The notes: generated by a model from the sequence alone, not told the origin. A stretch of 64,000 bases of DNA from Cylicocyclus nassatus (GCA_958299035.1 CATQJL010000001.1:105967661-106031660); one strand, 5' to 3'. Positions 1-11,610 are shown, counted from the stretch's first letter. Made by a program: numbers and translations.

Positions 1-66
1 ATTACCTAGCCTTAATTAGGTCACGAAGCCCCGCCTCTGCTGATGCCAAGCCAGCTGAATCAAATG
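1..66. mobile_element. Right half of a palindromic MITE, cut by the window edge
   Basis: It matches the right arm of the complete copy at 31004-31177 (CCTAGCCTTAATTAGGTCAC through GAATCAAATGG). Confidence 0.65.
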
Positions 67-113
67 GTACACTCTGCTTCGCCGCGCGCGACTTCGCGGT
101 CCGAAACATGTTT

Positions 114-508
114 AAACCTTTTCAATGGGTGCGCAACCATGCTCACAGCGCTTGCCTCAATGTCCTATGAACACATACCCAGCTCCTCTCCACCTCGTCA
201 AACTACACTACGGGAGACATCTCCATGCCTTAGTTGCGTACATCCCTGCCCGTTCCCACCTCTATATGCCTATACCTTGCCCTCAATATATATTCGAATG
301 TATTCATGATCAGCGTGCTCATTCAACCTCCTGTGTCAGCTCCCAGCCCCTTGGCTCAAACCTTGCAAAGAACCACAAAGAACGACAAATCGATTGACTG
401 ATAATGAAGTATAGCCTGTTACAACCCTCACCCGAAGTGTATGTGTGAAATTTTGCCCGGATAGTTTCAGAAAGGAATTTTCTATTTGGAACATACATAC
501 AGACATAC
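114..508. repeat. Composite repeat, left piece of the interrupted copy
   Basis: It corresponds to about 24068-24470. It stops where the foldback-bearing insert begins at 509; the next piece of the same repeat resumes at 3273. Confidence 0.75.
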
Positions 509-1303
509 AGGGCTCCTAAATTGCAGAGTCGTTTGCACCAGCGGCCGCGCGACCGCGTCGCGCCCGAGCATTTTGCCAAGTCTCGATCGATGGCGCCGGC
601 GCCGGCGCCGGGATTGTATTTTCTCGGCCGCGTCTCTTTTCTTTGTTTTTTTTTGCTGACTGAGCCCTCAGCGTGCCTCATCATAAATTTTCAAAGTAGT
701 CCCATGCCGGCAGTTCACAGTCCCTTTGTACCCCCGGTTATGATTTTCAGGATTCTCAGCATGGCAAGAGGAGTTTTTGTGGCTTAGTCAATTCGGAGAG
801 GTACAGGTATGCCCTTACTCACTTATTATTCATTCTACGACTAGGAGACGCGCGACCGCATTGCAGACGTTGTCTAAACAAGCCTAGCCGTGTACTTAGC
901 GGGTCTATACTTGTTATTCTTTCGTCCAGATTTATTCACTCTTTGAAAACAAGGAAGAACAGACTCAAACTTGTTGAGACGAGTCCGCAATGCGGTCTAG
1001 CGCCTCCTAGTCGTAGAATATATGATACTCACTTGCCCAAATTTATTGTTTTCCATGATGGGTAGTATCTAGGGGTACAAAGGAACTGTGAAGGCGATTG
1101 CCGGCATGGGACTACTTCGAAAAATTATGATGAGGCGCGCTGAGGGCTCAGCCAGCAAAAAAACAAAGAAAAGAAGCGGAACGGCCGAGAAAATACAATG
1201 CCGGAGCCGGCGCCAGGGCCATCGATTGAGGCTTGGCAAAATGCATGGGCGTGACGCGGTCGCGCGGCCGCTGGTGCAAACGACTCTGCAGTTTAGGAGC
1301 CCT
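509..1303. mobile_element. Foldback element with another MITE in its centre
   Basis: The arms 509-~830 and ~1020-1303 are inverted copies: AGGGCTCCTAAATTGCAGAG at the left is mirrored by CTCTGCAGTTTAGGAGCCCT at the right. Similarity extends through the GGCGCCGGCGCC and CATGCCGGCA stretches. ORFs here are arm translations, not genes. Confidence 0.75.
832..1019. mobile_element. Palindromic MITE (ATTCTACGACTAGGAG ends)
   Basis: The termini ATTCTACGACTAGGAG and CTCCTAGTCGTAGAAT are inverted. A second copy lies at 31958-32147. It has no coding potential. Confidence 0.7.
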
Positions 1304-2069
1304 ATATAGGCGCCGTAAACCTAATTGCCCGCGCCGTGCCTTGAATACCAGCGCAAGCGAGCGGTCGTCGCGAACGACTGTCGGCGTTCACTATATTCCA
1401 AGAAATCTTTCTTTAACTTGCATGTTGTTCTCGTCAATGCAAGGTATATCTTGAGAAAGCTCCCCTCAAAAGTTTAAAAAATTATGTGTGGGAAGGGTGC
1501 GCGGGAGGTGGTGCAGGAGGAACCAAAGCCCTTGCCGCCTGTATCCAAAGGGGAATGGGGAGGGCAGAGGAGGGGTATATGCAAGGTATATCTTGAGAAA
1601 GCTCCCCTCAAAAGTTTAAAAAATTATGTGTGGGAAGGGTGCGCGGGAGGTGGTGCAGGAGGAACCAAAGCCCTTGCCGCCTGTATCCAAAAGGGAATGG
1701 GGAGGGCAGAGGAGGCTCCGCCCATCGCTCCGCCCACGGGATGCTCCCATTGTGTGTTGAGCAAGAATGGTGGGACTACCGGATATTGATCAAATCTGAT
1801 GGATTAAGAGGTTAAACCATGGATTTGGAGTTTGAGAACTGGACAGTAAAGGTTCTCAAAGGTTTTCAGGTACCAGGATGATAATAAAAATAGTATCATG
1901 TCATAAACCTAATATATAAATAGAGTAACCATCTTTCTAAGGGTCAATGTATGGAACACCACTATCACTGAATTCTTTTTAAAGTTTGTTCAGAATCAAA
2001 ATGATGATACGAAGCCTAGAAAACGACCAGAAAAAAGTTTAATTCAAAGCAGGGGGACATAAGCCGAAA
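1304..2069. other. Non-coding; 141-bp direct tandem duplication at 1438-1714
   Basis: A unit starting GCAAGGTATATCTTGAGAAA and ending near GGGAGGGCAGAGGAGG occurs twice in tandem (from 1439 and 1580), nearly identical. The rest shows nothing recognisable. Confidence 0.7.
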
Positions 2070-2414
2070 ATGAAGTTTCAGAGTGGTTCTAATAATAACT
2101 TTAACAAAGAGACTAAGAAATTCTGGATACTCAGATCCAAGAAGGACGTAAAATGCAAATGCAAACATCTTATGCCTGAGAGGAGGCTCAGTAAAGCTTC
2201 ACAGCTCAGATTTGAAGTGCGAACCAAACCTGGACAATTTTACCCCGCTGGCTGTTGTCGAGGCATAGGATTAGAGAAGTGGGACAATTTCAAATGGGGC
2301 GAAACCAATGTAAACCACTATCACTGTTACAACAGACAAGTTTTGGCGACTTCATCTGCTTTTTCCAACTTTTTGACCGATTCTAATCCTGCAACTCGAA
2401 GATTTCTGATGTAA
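2070..2414 (+). CDS. Unrecognised 114-codon ORF
   Basis: An uninterrupted frame with a basic N-terminal half and a Cys/His-containing middle (KCKCKH, CCRGIG, HYHCYN). No domain, signal peptide or homologue is recognised. There are no clear splice signals. The 3' end runs into a diverged ~65-bp duplication at about 2388-2520, which argues for repeat-derived sequence. Low confidence that it is a gene. Confidence 0.2.
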   Translation: MKFQSGSNNNFNKETKKFWILRSKKDVKCKCKHLMPERRLSKASQLRFEVRTKPGQFYPAGCCRGIGLEKWDNFKWGETNVNHYHCYNRQVLATSSAFSNFLTDSNPATRRFLM

Positions 2415-3272
2415 CTTGTCATCTACTTTCGCAAGTTCACCTTTTCAAACAATTTTGCAACTCGAAAATTTCTGATGAATAATGGTCATCTACTCTTTCG
2501 CAAGTACACCTCTTGAAACACGACTTTTCAACGGCTTTTTCGCGAATTTTTCTCACCCTTCACTTCCCCCTTCCCCCCCCCCAAGTAAAATACTTTGGAG
2601 ACAAAGAATACAGTCTTCACTTGAATTATGACTTTCTTGGCTCATCAGACGACTGGCTTGATTCTGCAAAGGTCAAATAATCGGCTATCGATTGGCTCAA
2701 ATGCAACTAACGCAGTGACTATCGTAAAAGATTGAGAAAATTAGCTCAGGAAAATGAGATGCAATATAGAGTAAGTTTTCCGCGAAGCCATTTATAGGAG
2801 TTCATAAAAAATTTCCGAAGCTTTTACCCCTTTAAAAATTTTTTCATCAATTCCAATCTTTAAAAGAATGATGAATTGCATTGATATGAATTCATACAAA
2901 AGTCCATTCAAAAGATTCGCCTTTCAAAACTGGTCACATATTTGTTTTCCCCTTCTCTGTATCTCCACTCCAAGTCTTTTAAACTAGACTTTTCCTTCCG
3001 CGAATTCCTGCTCACAAAGGCAAAACCCAGGCTCAGCGTGGGAGGAGCGGAACTTGGAGGGTTGCCAGATCCTTCTTGGCACGCAGCCAGCTCCTCCCCT
3101 TCCCTCTGGGATACAGGGGTCGAGAGCTCTGGTCCTCCTCCACCGCCGCCGGGTGCGCGTTCCTTGTCGCTCGCAACAATCTTGTAGCGCTTCGGGACCA
3201 AACGTTTCCAACCTCGCCGCGCGTTGGTGTTTGAAGCGACGCGTGGGCAATTAGATTTTACGGGGCTTGTAA
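2415..3272. other. No gene seen; GC-rich block 3010-3250
   Basis: It holds the second half of a ~65-bp duplication (to 2520), an AT-rich stretch and a GC-rich block that is open on both strands. Opposed overlapping ORFs of similar length suggest composition rather than coding. Confidence 0.5.
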
Positions 3273-3791
3273 GTATATACGGATCAGACATTCAGTTTTA
3301 TATAAGTTTTGAAAAATTTTAGTTTGATATGGACGTTGTTGTAAGTAATAGCTGGCTTGAGTTTGATGTTAGAATTGAAAAGAAGCAAGCTGGCCTAGAT
3401 TGATAGTTAAGTTGAACAGCAGAGATTACAGCAATTATTTCGCTCCTTTATCAGACGTAGCGTGATCTCCAATTAGTGGAAAAGACCCGCGATGGTTCTG
3501 GCTTTGAGTTGCTTGCATCTTCTCCTTGGTCTCTCTGTACCGTTGTAAATCATACCAGTGAACACTTTACTGTTTTGGATCAATGAATGCCATTTAGCAG
3601 CGCAATACAATAATGCATCAAACATCTGAATGAAAGACTTTATCAAATACTTCTCGCAAAAGTATATTTTCATAGAGGCAAGTGCAGTGTCAGTATTATT
3701 ACTCCATTCGCATATATAGTAATCTGAGATATATTTGTGTATGTATAGACTAGTTTTGGAGAGTAGACACCACACACGCACAAATGTAATA
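3273..3791. repeat. Composite repeat, middle piece
   Basis: It corresponds to about 24472-24990. It is cut at 3791 by the LTR retrotransposon; the last piece resumes at 7823-7917. Confidence 0.75.
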
Positions 3792-4090
3792 TGTAAAAAA
3801 ATAGGATTTGGGTGGCGGGCCACGTGGGTAGAAGGATTTGCAACAGAAGAATAACGAAAACTTTACTAACGAGAACAAGAACAGTGGAAAAGCACAAGCC
3901 TGCCTTGTGGGCAGTACAAGAAAAGACTCACAAAGAAAAAGAACAGAAATAAAAGAAAAACAATGCGGCCACCGCCGCTCTCTGTCGACACCAACCAAGA
4001 ACTACTGAACAAAAACAATCGACAAGCGCTCTTGGCGCGCGTAGGTCAATCCGATAATCTAGTTGGTCAAAACGCTCCTTCTTCCTTACA
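3792..4090 (-). repeat. 3' LTR with adjacent polypurine tract
   Basis: Direct repeat of 7522-7822 with the same TG...CA ends. Positions 4091-4101 read AAGGAGGGGCG on the minus strand immediately before the LTR, a good polypurine tract. Confidence 0.88.
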
Positions 4091-4108
4091 CGCCCCTCCT
4101 TAAAAAAT

Positions 4109-4853
4109 TCACCTCCGGGGACTTGTCCGTGGTACCGTCCTCGCTGCTTCATGTTTGGTGCCTGCTTCATTTGTTTCGCTGCGGGGTTTCGGATATACAT
4201 GATTTCCGTGTTCCTGGCCGTTTTCCTTCTCTTCGCTTCGGGTTCTTCTCCATAAGTTCCTTGTAAGTTGCTCGCATCGTTCTTCTTCCTTTCTCGTAGT
4301 ATGAATGTCGGTCGTCGTAGTGTATTTGAAGAGAAAGCAGCTTGTCGAAATCCAAGGCACGTCGCGGAATTCAGTTTCTGGATCGCGTCTTCCATTGGTC
4401 CACGGCGACCCATCTCCTTGGCGTCGTCTGCTAGCGCCATGTTAGCACGTTCCTCGCAATTACCGCATTCGCAAGGATGAAAATAGTGTAGCAGGTCCAT
4501 CGACTCTCCGACCTCGACTCTGCAACACGAAACTTTAGAGTTCGAGTTTGCATTTTTTCTAAGTCTACCCTTCTTGCTTTGTCCTTAGTTGACCTTACAG
4601 GGTTACTGTCAACATTCTGGGGCTTACTTAGCTGATCCGGAACGCGCTTAGGCTTATTATTCGCCTTTGTCTGCTTGATTGAGGAGCTACTACTTCCCCT
4701 CAATCTGTTCACTTCAGAAGGCCCTGTCCAAACGTTGACCAATTTAGGTTGTTTTGATGGAGCTTCCTCCATAAGCACCTTCACCCGGTCGCCTGAAATC
4801 AACGGTCTCTCGTTGACTCTGCTGTCTCTGAAAGAGAATTTCTGCTTCCGCAC
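4109..4853 (-). pseudogene. Pol-tail remnant of the LTR element
   Basis: Two overlapping minus-strand frames between the protease and the 3' LTR. The first (4853-4431) has VNERPLISGDRVKVLMEEA and VWTGPSEV, like the C-terminal strand module of integrases. The second (4500 to about 4090) is basic with an early C-x-C-x2-C cluster. Its exact role is not recognised. The deletion that removed the RT/integrase core ends near 4860-5000. Confidence 0.5.
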
Positions 4854-5000
4854 CGATTCATATCCATTTTCCCTTGGTCGCTGAAGAGGACTTGCTATGC
4901 CGTTCCCCTTGTTGATCTGGTGGATTCCGCTCGCCCTTGCAGGGCTGTACTCCTCTGCGGATCGTATAGCCGAGTGTGTGCAGGATATTTGTCCCCAGCG

Positions 5001-7190
5001 CTACCCTGTTATCTCCTCCTTTTCTAACAAAGAAGGCAGCTCGGCACCGAGGTCCGTTGGTACTGTTAAGGTCAGACGTATGGCACCTTTGAATCTCATC
5101 AAATTGCCGGAAGCATCGTAAACTGATGGATATTCCTGTCGCGAAATCTGTTCCACATCTCTATCTATGTCACATCCTTTTTGTTGTGCTGTCAACAGCA
5201 GATCGAGAGGCATAATGCTGATTTGTGATCCAAAATCTACCAGTGCTTCCCCTTTAAGGCTAAGAAACTTCACCGTTTCTAGTGTCTGGCTGCCCACTAG
5301 ATCACTAGCTTTCTTCCTTGCGACAGTACTGCATGCCCAGTGCAGCAGTACGGTGGAAAAAGATCCTGCATCACGTTCACTCGTGGGTCGCCTCTGCCTC
5401 CTTGTGAGGTCTCCCTTAAACCCCTGGGAGTGCACTGGATGGTTGGGGTTTCCTTGCAATCCCTTTTAAAATGTCCAGGCTTTTTGCAGTTGTAACAAAG
5501 CAATTCTCGGTCCTTTGATCCGTTCTGCTGCATGTTCTGATTGAGGTTTTCGTGACCTTCGCGTTCTTGGTGCTCCTTTTCCACTAACGTTTGACCTATG
5601 TGCTCGCGCCCCTACCGCTTGTTGTTCTCGCAGAAGCCGTTTGGGCTTGCTTGTGGCCTCTGCTTCAAGTGCAATGCCACTTCCCTACTCCTTTCTATCC
5701 GCTGTGCAAGGGCTTTGAGCTTCTCATAGGTTTCTTCCGCGGGAGTTTGTTCTACCTCTGTGAAGAGTTGAACATACTCCGGCCAGTCCGTGAGTTGTGC
5801 AATCAGCTCTCCGGTGCGCAAAATCGAAAGCTCCCTTTCCGACGAATCGGGTACGCTGCCCTGGTCAGCTGTTCCAGCCGAACACAATACTCCGAAATAC
5901 TTCCGGAGTACAGAATGTTCTTGAGGCTAATGTATGCCTCCACTCTGTTGGCAGACCCATTTTCCTTGAATTTGGCTCTCGACCCGGCAACGAATTCTTG
6001 AAAAGTTCCTTCCCGAACCTCTAACGGGAGAGTCTCTACCACCACCCGAGGTTGTCCCACCAGTTTTTAGCATAACAAGTGGATGAGCATATCATCCCCC
6101 AAGCTCAGTCCCCCGTATTTGATCATAAAAGAACGCAAAAATTTCTCGAACCCTTTGCCTTGCGCGTTATCAAACACCGGGACATCTGGCAGAGCCATCG
6201 CGGTAAATGCAGAGCACATTACATTTGTCAACCCCATTTCAGAAGTAAGTGTATCATTCCTACCTTGGCAATTCCTCCTCGACTTCTTGGAGAGGGATTC
6301 CGGCAGCTTTGGCGGCTCTCTCGCGGGCTGCTCTCTCTGCAAATGGGGAATCATTTGTCTCTGTGGCAATGTATAATGCCTATTTTGTGTTATTGGCGCG
6401 ATCTTATCGCGCGGGTAATCGCCTCGTGCGGCCGCGATTGGGTCAAAATCGGCCAACTCCAGGTTCTTAGGGACCTCAATGGAACGCAATTGCTTCAGCG
6501 CGTCTTGAAAATTGGGTGCTGTGCTGTCACTGGACTGACCCTCGCCACGAGTCTGAAGAATATCTACAGTAGCTCTAGATTCTTCTCTATCTATGCGCGG
6601 CTCTTCTACTTGCGAGTTATCGACCCCTAACCCGAGGATGCGCTGTACGCTCGCTACCACTTGGGTTGAGTCTACCGCAAGAAGTTGTGACAGCTTTCTC
6701 ATCGCACCGTCATCAAACTGCGCTTACTCTAGGATTTCAACTAAGTCTTTTTCTAGTTGATCCACGCCCACATTTTTGAGCTTATTCAGTTCTTCGACCA
6801 GCTGCGCAATTTTTCCGATTTCCACTTCTAGCCCTTTACAAACACTATCCATTTGGAAACGGTCGGCGCTGGTGCTTTTAGGGCTTTTCTTATTTTCTGC
6901 TTTTCTCGCCCCCTTACTTACAAGGCTGCGAATCTCTGCTAAGTATTCGCCCATTTTGACAGGTACAACGCATACCTGAGACTGCTTTTCCACTAGCTGA
7001 GCACTTGCTGCGTTAATCCGGCAATTTGCGCTTGAAGATCTTCAATGCGCTTGCCCTCCTCGTCCATGAGGATCATGGCTTCCGTTTCTTCATCCATGGA
7101 TTCCGCCATACTCTGAAACAGAAAAGAATCAGCCTTTTCCGTTATCAATCGATCGAGCAGGGCTTCACAGCAGCTTCCTGCTTCACTCAA
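5001..7190 (-). pseudogene. Gag and protease region of the LTR element, frameshifted
   Basis: Structural Gag and protease of the retroelement, read through at least four frame changes or stops (blocks 7190-6993, 6993-6724, 6702-6067, 6060-5803, 5887-5297 and 5459-5001). The N-terminal blocks are acidic and coiled-coil-like. A CCHC zinc knuckle CYNCKKPGHFKRDC lies near 5490. The protease block has VDFGSQISIMPLDLL, where the aspartic-protease signature D-(T/S)-G reads D-F-G, so catalysis is probably lost. The pol core that should follow is missing. Confidence 0.75.
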
Positions 7191-7521
7191 TGAAAGTTGT
7201 TGCTTCTAGCGAGTCCTTCCCATTCAAGGTGGTGTATAGGTACCCCTTCGTCCAGAGGTTCTCGTACCTGAGTGCGCCTAACGGTGTTCCACAGACAACT
7301 GCGGATCCAACCGGCACCTCACCTCACGGTGATTTCCAGGTACCATCTCGACCAGAGGCTCTTGCACCCGTATGTGCTCAATGGTCTTACACAGATGACC
7401 TGTGGATCGACCAGCACAATAATTGGCCCAGTAGTCCACGCCACAACGAAATGCAAAATTTCCCCCGACAAGAAGTTTTGCAAAAAAAATTGCTTCCCGT
7501 GCTCAAATTTGTTCGACCCCA

Positions 7522-7822
7522 TGTAAAAATAGGATTTGGGTGGCGGGCCACGTGGGTAGAAGGATTTGCGACAGAAGAATAACGGAAACTTTACTAACGA
7601 GAACAAGAACAGTGGAAAAGCACAAGCCTGCCTTGTGGGCAGTACAAGAAAAGACTCACAAAGAAAAAGAACAGAAAGAAAAGAATAACAATGCGGCCAC
7701 CGCCGCTCTCTGTCGACACCAACCAAGAACTACTGAACAAAAACAATCGACAAGCGCTCTTGGCGCGCGTAGGTCAAGTTATCCGATAATCTAGTTGATC
7801 AAAACGCTCCTTCTTCCTTACA
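7522..7822 (-). repeat. 5' LTR
   Basis: Direct repeat of 3792-4090. It has TGTAA...TTACA ends. In the coding direction the next bases are TGGGGTCGAAC, a plausible tRNA primer-binding site starting with TGG directly at the LTR edge. Confidence 0.88.
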
Positions 7823-7917
7823 AATACATCAATCATACTCACAAGCACATAATAGATATGATGAAGTCAGAACGATCGCCAAATGGATGGAGATACGATG
7901 CGTACAAAATCAAGGCT
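7823..7917. repeat. Composite repeat, right piece
   Basis: It continues the 3273-3791 piece after the LTR element and ends with AAGGCT, as at 25086. The hAT-like MITE relic follows at once. Confidence 0.7.
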
Positions 7918-8229
7918 AGAGGTGATCCACCTTCCCGAGGATGGGTTGCGAAATTTTCAAAATTTATCTATATGGGTTATAAAAATGTGCAAATGACTTG
8001 TTTATTTTTGTAAATAATTAAAATAATTTTTTAAACTTTTTAAAAATTCAAATTAGCCCTAAAAAATTTTTTTGGGGGCGTTCCAGATTTTAGAGGTTGG
8101 GGACCCGCAAAAATTTTGAGAAGCACCCCAAAAATTTTTCGAAGTGCATGGCTACCGCCACGCACCTTCATTTGAAAAAAATTTTGTCCCCTCCCCCCGG
8201 TCCGAAATCCTGGGATCGCCACTGCTCTG
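7918..8229. mobile_element. Diverged copy of the CAGTGGCG hAT-like MITE
   Basis: It matches the interior of the 38108-38488 element along most of its length (the AAATGACTTG, TAAATAATTAAAATAATTTT and CCACGCACCTTCAT stretches). It ends with CCTGGGATCGCCACTG at 8229. The left terminus is poorly preserved and no target duplication is clear. Confidence 0.6.
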
Positions 8230-8545
8230 AGGGTCGATCAAATATGGTATCATGGACAACTCGTTCAGTTACAGGTGATATTGGACTCTTAAATTTGTGG
8301 TTAAGTCTGATCCCAGAAGGCGGATGGGACGGAAGCGGAAAACGGAAGCGCGGTCCAAGGACAGAAACGACTGTGAGCCTCTGCAGATCGCCCCAATGTG
8401 GAAAGGTGCTTTAAGGCCGCGTTTGCGCCTTCTTCACGACAATAAGCAGTCCGCCTTTGCTTAGGACTAGACCCTATAGCACACGACAATTTTCTCAACT
8501 ATTTCTTCGCAAAAGCTGAAATTTTTTAGACTGCTTATATCGCAA

Positions 8546-8954
8546 CATGGGCGCGTCGCGTTTCGTCGCCTTCCAAGATTTGGACGATTATCCCGCAGAA
8601 GCCGGAACTTCTGCCGCGAACGGCGCCGTTACTAACGTTAGTGGAAACATTGCTAGTTGACGACATCACTTCCATTCGTGTTTCAACGCAATACATGCAC
8701 TGGAAGTAAGTCTTAGAGCTAAGTTTATTGACCTTAAGCGAGCATATAGAATGCTGCACGACGAAGGCGCAATATCTTTGGACGATATCTTTATCTTCAA
8801 CGCGGCTGTATTAGCAGCAGAGCGCATGAGGCGCAGAATCTACAACGGTGAAGACGCGCGCGTGCGCCGCTTTCGCGTCCGCTCAACTGACAATGCTCGC
8901 GCCTTCGTGTGCACTAGTCTTACCTTGTGCAAAAGATTTCAGATCGAAAGATGA
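8546..8954 (+). pseudogene. Possible PIF/Harbinger-type coding fragment
   Basis: A frame MGASRFVAFQDLDDYPAEAG (from 8546) and a downstream frame from 8751 with LHDEGAISLDD, AAVLAAERMRRRI and VRRFRVRS. The A-x-x-MRRRI and RRF-x-VR pattern resembles the N-terminus of nematode Harbinger-type transposase-derived proteins, recalled by pattern only. A similar frame recurs in the palindromes at 9134 and 9876. No nuclease core is present. Confidence 0.35.
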
Positions 8955-9133
8955 ACTGATGACCTTGCGAAACACCATGAGACAATCTTCCATTGACAGA
9001 AGCCTATCTAAATGTGTTTTGCGACCAGAGATGATATTCGAACAGGGGGGTTATTGCTTTGCAGCTGATCGTAGAAACAGCTCACTAGCATAGCTGGAGA
9101 TTCACACAACATAGCTAACACTGCGGTATGTAA

Positions 9134-9317
9134 AGGCTGCTGCATGACGAAGGCGCAAAAGCGGTACTAGCTGAGCGGGCGCGAACGCGACGCGCGCGTA
9201 TCCTCACCGTTGCGAATCCTGCGGCTCATGCGCTGTGCGGCTAATAAGGCCGCGTTCATGCCCAGAGATAGTGCGCCTTCGTCATGCAGCAGTCTGTACA
9301 TGCGTGGCGGCAACGCC
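9134..9317. repeat. Palindromic repeat, copy 1 (GCTGCATGACGAAGGCGC ends)
   Basis: It begins with GCTGCATGACGAAGGCGC and later reads GCGCCTTCGTCATGCAGC, forming a hairpin. Nearly identical to 9876-10064. The minus-strand reading gives an LHDEGA-type peptide like that at 8751. Confidence 0.65.
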
Positions 9318-9875
9318 GCTCAGTTGCGGTATGGGGAACATCTGCCCGCGATTACTAATTTGCGCGCCGGTAGCGTAGCTTTTCGCGCTAACTATAAACG
9401 CTGTATGGTCGTAAACCATTTCTGCTGAACTGTGCACTTGGAATGAAACACTGATAATAATGAGAGTCTGATAATATCGGGGGCGAGTCTATAACGTAGC
9501 TGCGCTTCGCTTGCCGCTTCTAGACGGCTTATAAAGTAACGATTTGTGATGAGTTCTTTTACGAGTTGTAAGCTATCTCAATGCGAGTGTCATGGCTCCA
9601 GCGATTTGGAGGCATTCACCTCGTTCGCGGACTTGTTTTCTGGCCATTTTCCCAGCCTTCAGTCGCTGCTCAGCGCGGTGAACGCCAAAAGAGTATGTCA
9701 ACGAACGCGGCGCAAGGTCTGAGCGAAACGCAACGAGAACGCAAGGCGCTATTATTATTCTAAGTAGCTTCAACATAGGTTTGAAAACTGCACGAACTTC
9801 CAGACCGACCTAATAGTTTTCAAAGGTTTGCTCCAACTTTATCCACGCGAAGTTTAAGGCCAAAAACTGAAGGAC

Positions 9876-10064
9876 TTAAAGGCTGCTGCATGACGAAGGC
9901 GCAAAAGCGGTATTAGCTGAGCGGGCGCGAACGCGATGCCGGCGTATCCTCACCGATGCGATCCTGCGCCTCATGCGCTCTGCGGCTAATAAAGCCGCGT
10001 TCACACCCAGAGATACTGCGCCTTCGTCATGCAGCAGACTATACATGCGTGGCGGCAACGCCTT
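9876..10064. repeat. Palindromic repeat, copy 2
   Basis: Near-identical to 9134-9317. Its right edge abuts the truncated end of the RTE fragment, so the RTE sequence was cut there. 9318-9875 between the copies shows no gene. Confidence 0.65.
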
Positions 10065-11330
10065 CGAGCAGTTCCTTGGTGGTCTTCGAAATGCGCTCCA
10101 AGTTCTTCTCAGAATTCACTGAGGCACACTCTCCGCAAACTCGCGATTCTTTCAGAAGCCGGTCGTAGTCGTACGTTGGGTCTTCCTCGATGGGCCAGTC
10201 ACAACTTGATATGAGCTCTTCCAGCCTGTTACCGTCATAAACGACATTCTTCCTTTTTGCGGTACTGTGACAGACTTTCTTTTCCAGCCTGTGAGTGAAT
10301 CGTATCTTCGCTCGAAGGAGGCGGTGATCGGAGCCATTGCAGAAGGATGAAATTACTGAGACATCGAGCAAGCTCCACCTTCGGTTGGTGAGAATGTGGT
10401 CGATCTCCGCGTGAGTCGCTCCTTTGGGCGATTCCCAAGTCCACTGGCGATGTTCCTTCTTCATAAAGATGGAATTTCCATGGAAAAGTCGAGGGCGGAG
10501 AGAAACCCAACGAGATGGTTGTCGTTTTCGTTTCGAAGCACATATCCAAACTTCCCAATCCTGTATTCCTCTTCTAATGGCATCCCGATCTTCGCATTGA
10601 AGTCGCCCACAACGAACTTGTAGAAAGACTTCTCGTTGCTGACGACCTGCTCCACGTCTTCGTAGAAAGCATCTAGTTCTGATTCGTCAGCTGCTGATGT
10701 TGGTGAGTAGTAGTTGATGATGCTGATGTCTTCTGACGTAGAGGTCGTAGTCGTAGGATGGCCAGTCGAGGTGACAGGATCTTATGCGAATCGACAAGAT
10801 GGACGATAGGTGGAGATGGGTGGACGACAAAGCCAACGCCTCCAACGTTTCGTGATGGAACTTTCTCACCGCGAATGATGAGATCCCCATCGCTCATCTG
10901 CGTTATTCTTCCGTCCGTTTTTCATCCTGGACTTCGTTTCCTGCAGAGCGATGATGTGGTACCTGATGTGCTTTGCAGCGTCGAGAAGAGCGTGGAGGTC
11001 GGCGTTTGTGGAGACTGTCCTGGCGCTGTAGGTGCAGAGCAGGCAGTCTCCATGGCGTGTCGTCCAGGCAGACGTGTCGTTTTTGTCCGATCCAAAAGGC
11101 GCCCTGAGTACCCTGACATCGTTCTTGCTACCACCCGGCGCCGTAGGCGGGATCCGATGTGCAGGATTTATTTCTCTTCTTTTTGCTGTTCGAGTAATAA
11201 AATGTTTCCCCTACAAGAGCAGACTTACTAAGCCAACTCTTGATTTCCACGAGGCGATCGCTGACCTCGAGGTTGTGGAGCGGAGAGGGACCGCCTAACG
11301 ACCAGAAGAAGTCAGACGGCGGGGGATCTG
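10065..11330 (-). mobile_element. RTE-type retrotransposon, endonuclease half only
   Basis: A 5' fragment of an RTE LINE. Minus-strand frames give an AP-endonuclease-like domain: [33 protein letters not shown] and FCNGSDHRLLRAKIRF (D and SDH motifs), ending ISKTTKELLE. There are several frameshifts. The reverse transcriptase part is absent; the left end stops at a palindromic repeat. Very similar to the longer copy at 26780-29340. Confidence 0.85.
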
Positions 11331-11610
11331 GCGTGGAATCAAATTGTTTGCAAAAAACCCCGAAAAACGCGACATATTCGCACTTCTAACCTCTTTTTAT
11401 TTCTCGTACTGTAGCCATGGAAAAATACCACAAACCATACAGGTGAAAGTCTAGTGTAGAGAGTACATGTCTGTGCAAATTGAGATCTATAAGACGTCTA
11501 TGAATGGAGATACGATTTTTCGGATATTCAAAATTTTTCATATTTTGGAGTGGAAGTTCAGGTGGAGCACGAATTGCGCGGAGGTTTGTACACTTTCTTG
11601 TAGAGCTTAA
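11331..11610. other. No gene seen
   Basis: AT-rich sequence between the RTE 5' end and the Helitron-like element; nothing recognisable on either strand. Confidence 0.5.

Larger units (their letters stand above)
3792..7822 (-). mobile_element. Non-autonomous gypsy/Cer-like LTR retrotransposon
   Basis: 4,031 bp flanked by LTRs 3792-4090 and 7522-7822, with AATA target duplications at 3788-3791 and 7823-7826. Coding is on the minus strand, so 7522-7822 is the 5' LTR. The inside (3.43 kb) has gag, one zinc knuckle and a protease-like segment, then a tail with an integrase C-terminal-like GDRVKVLMEEA and VWTGPSEVNRL. No reverse transcriptase, RNase H or integrase core is seen. The LTRs differ by several substitutions and small indels in about 300 bp, and the frame is broken several times, so it is an older insertion. 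The undisturbed target is seen in the related repeat at about 24990. Confidence 0.88.

Noticed and set aside
43..787. Overlapping ORFs at the window start
   Set aside because: They fall in the composite repeat and foldback arms and occur on both strands; no conserved motif.
2908..3291. 127-codon minus-strand ORF with overlapping plus-strand ORFs
   Set aside because: GC-rich block open in several frames at once; composition explains it.
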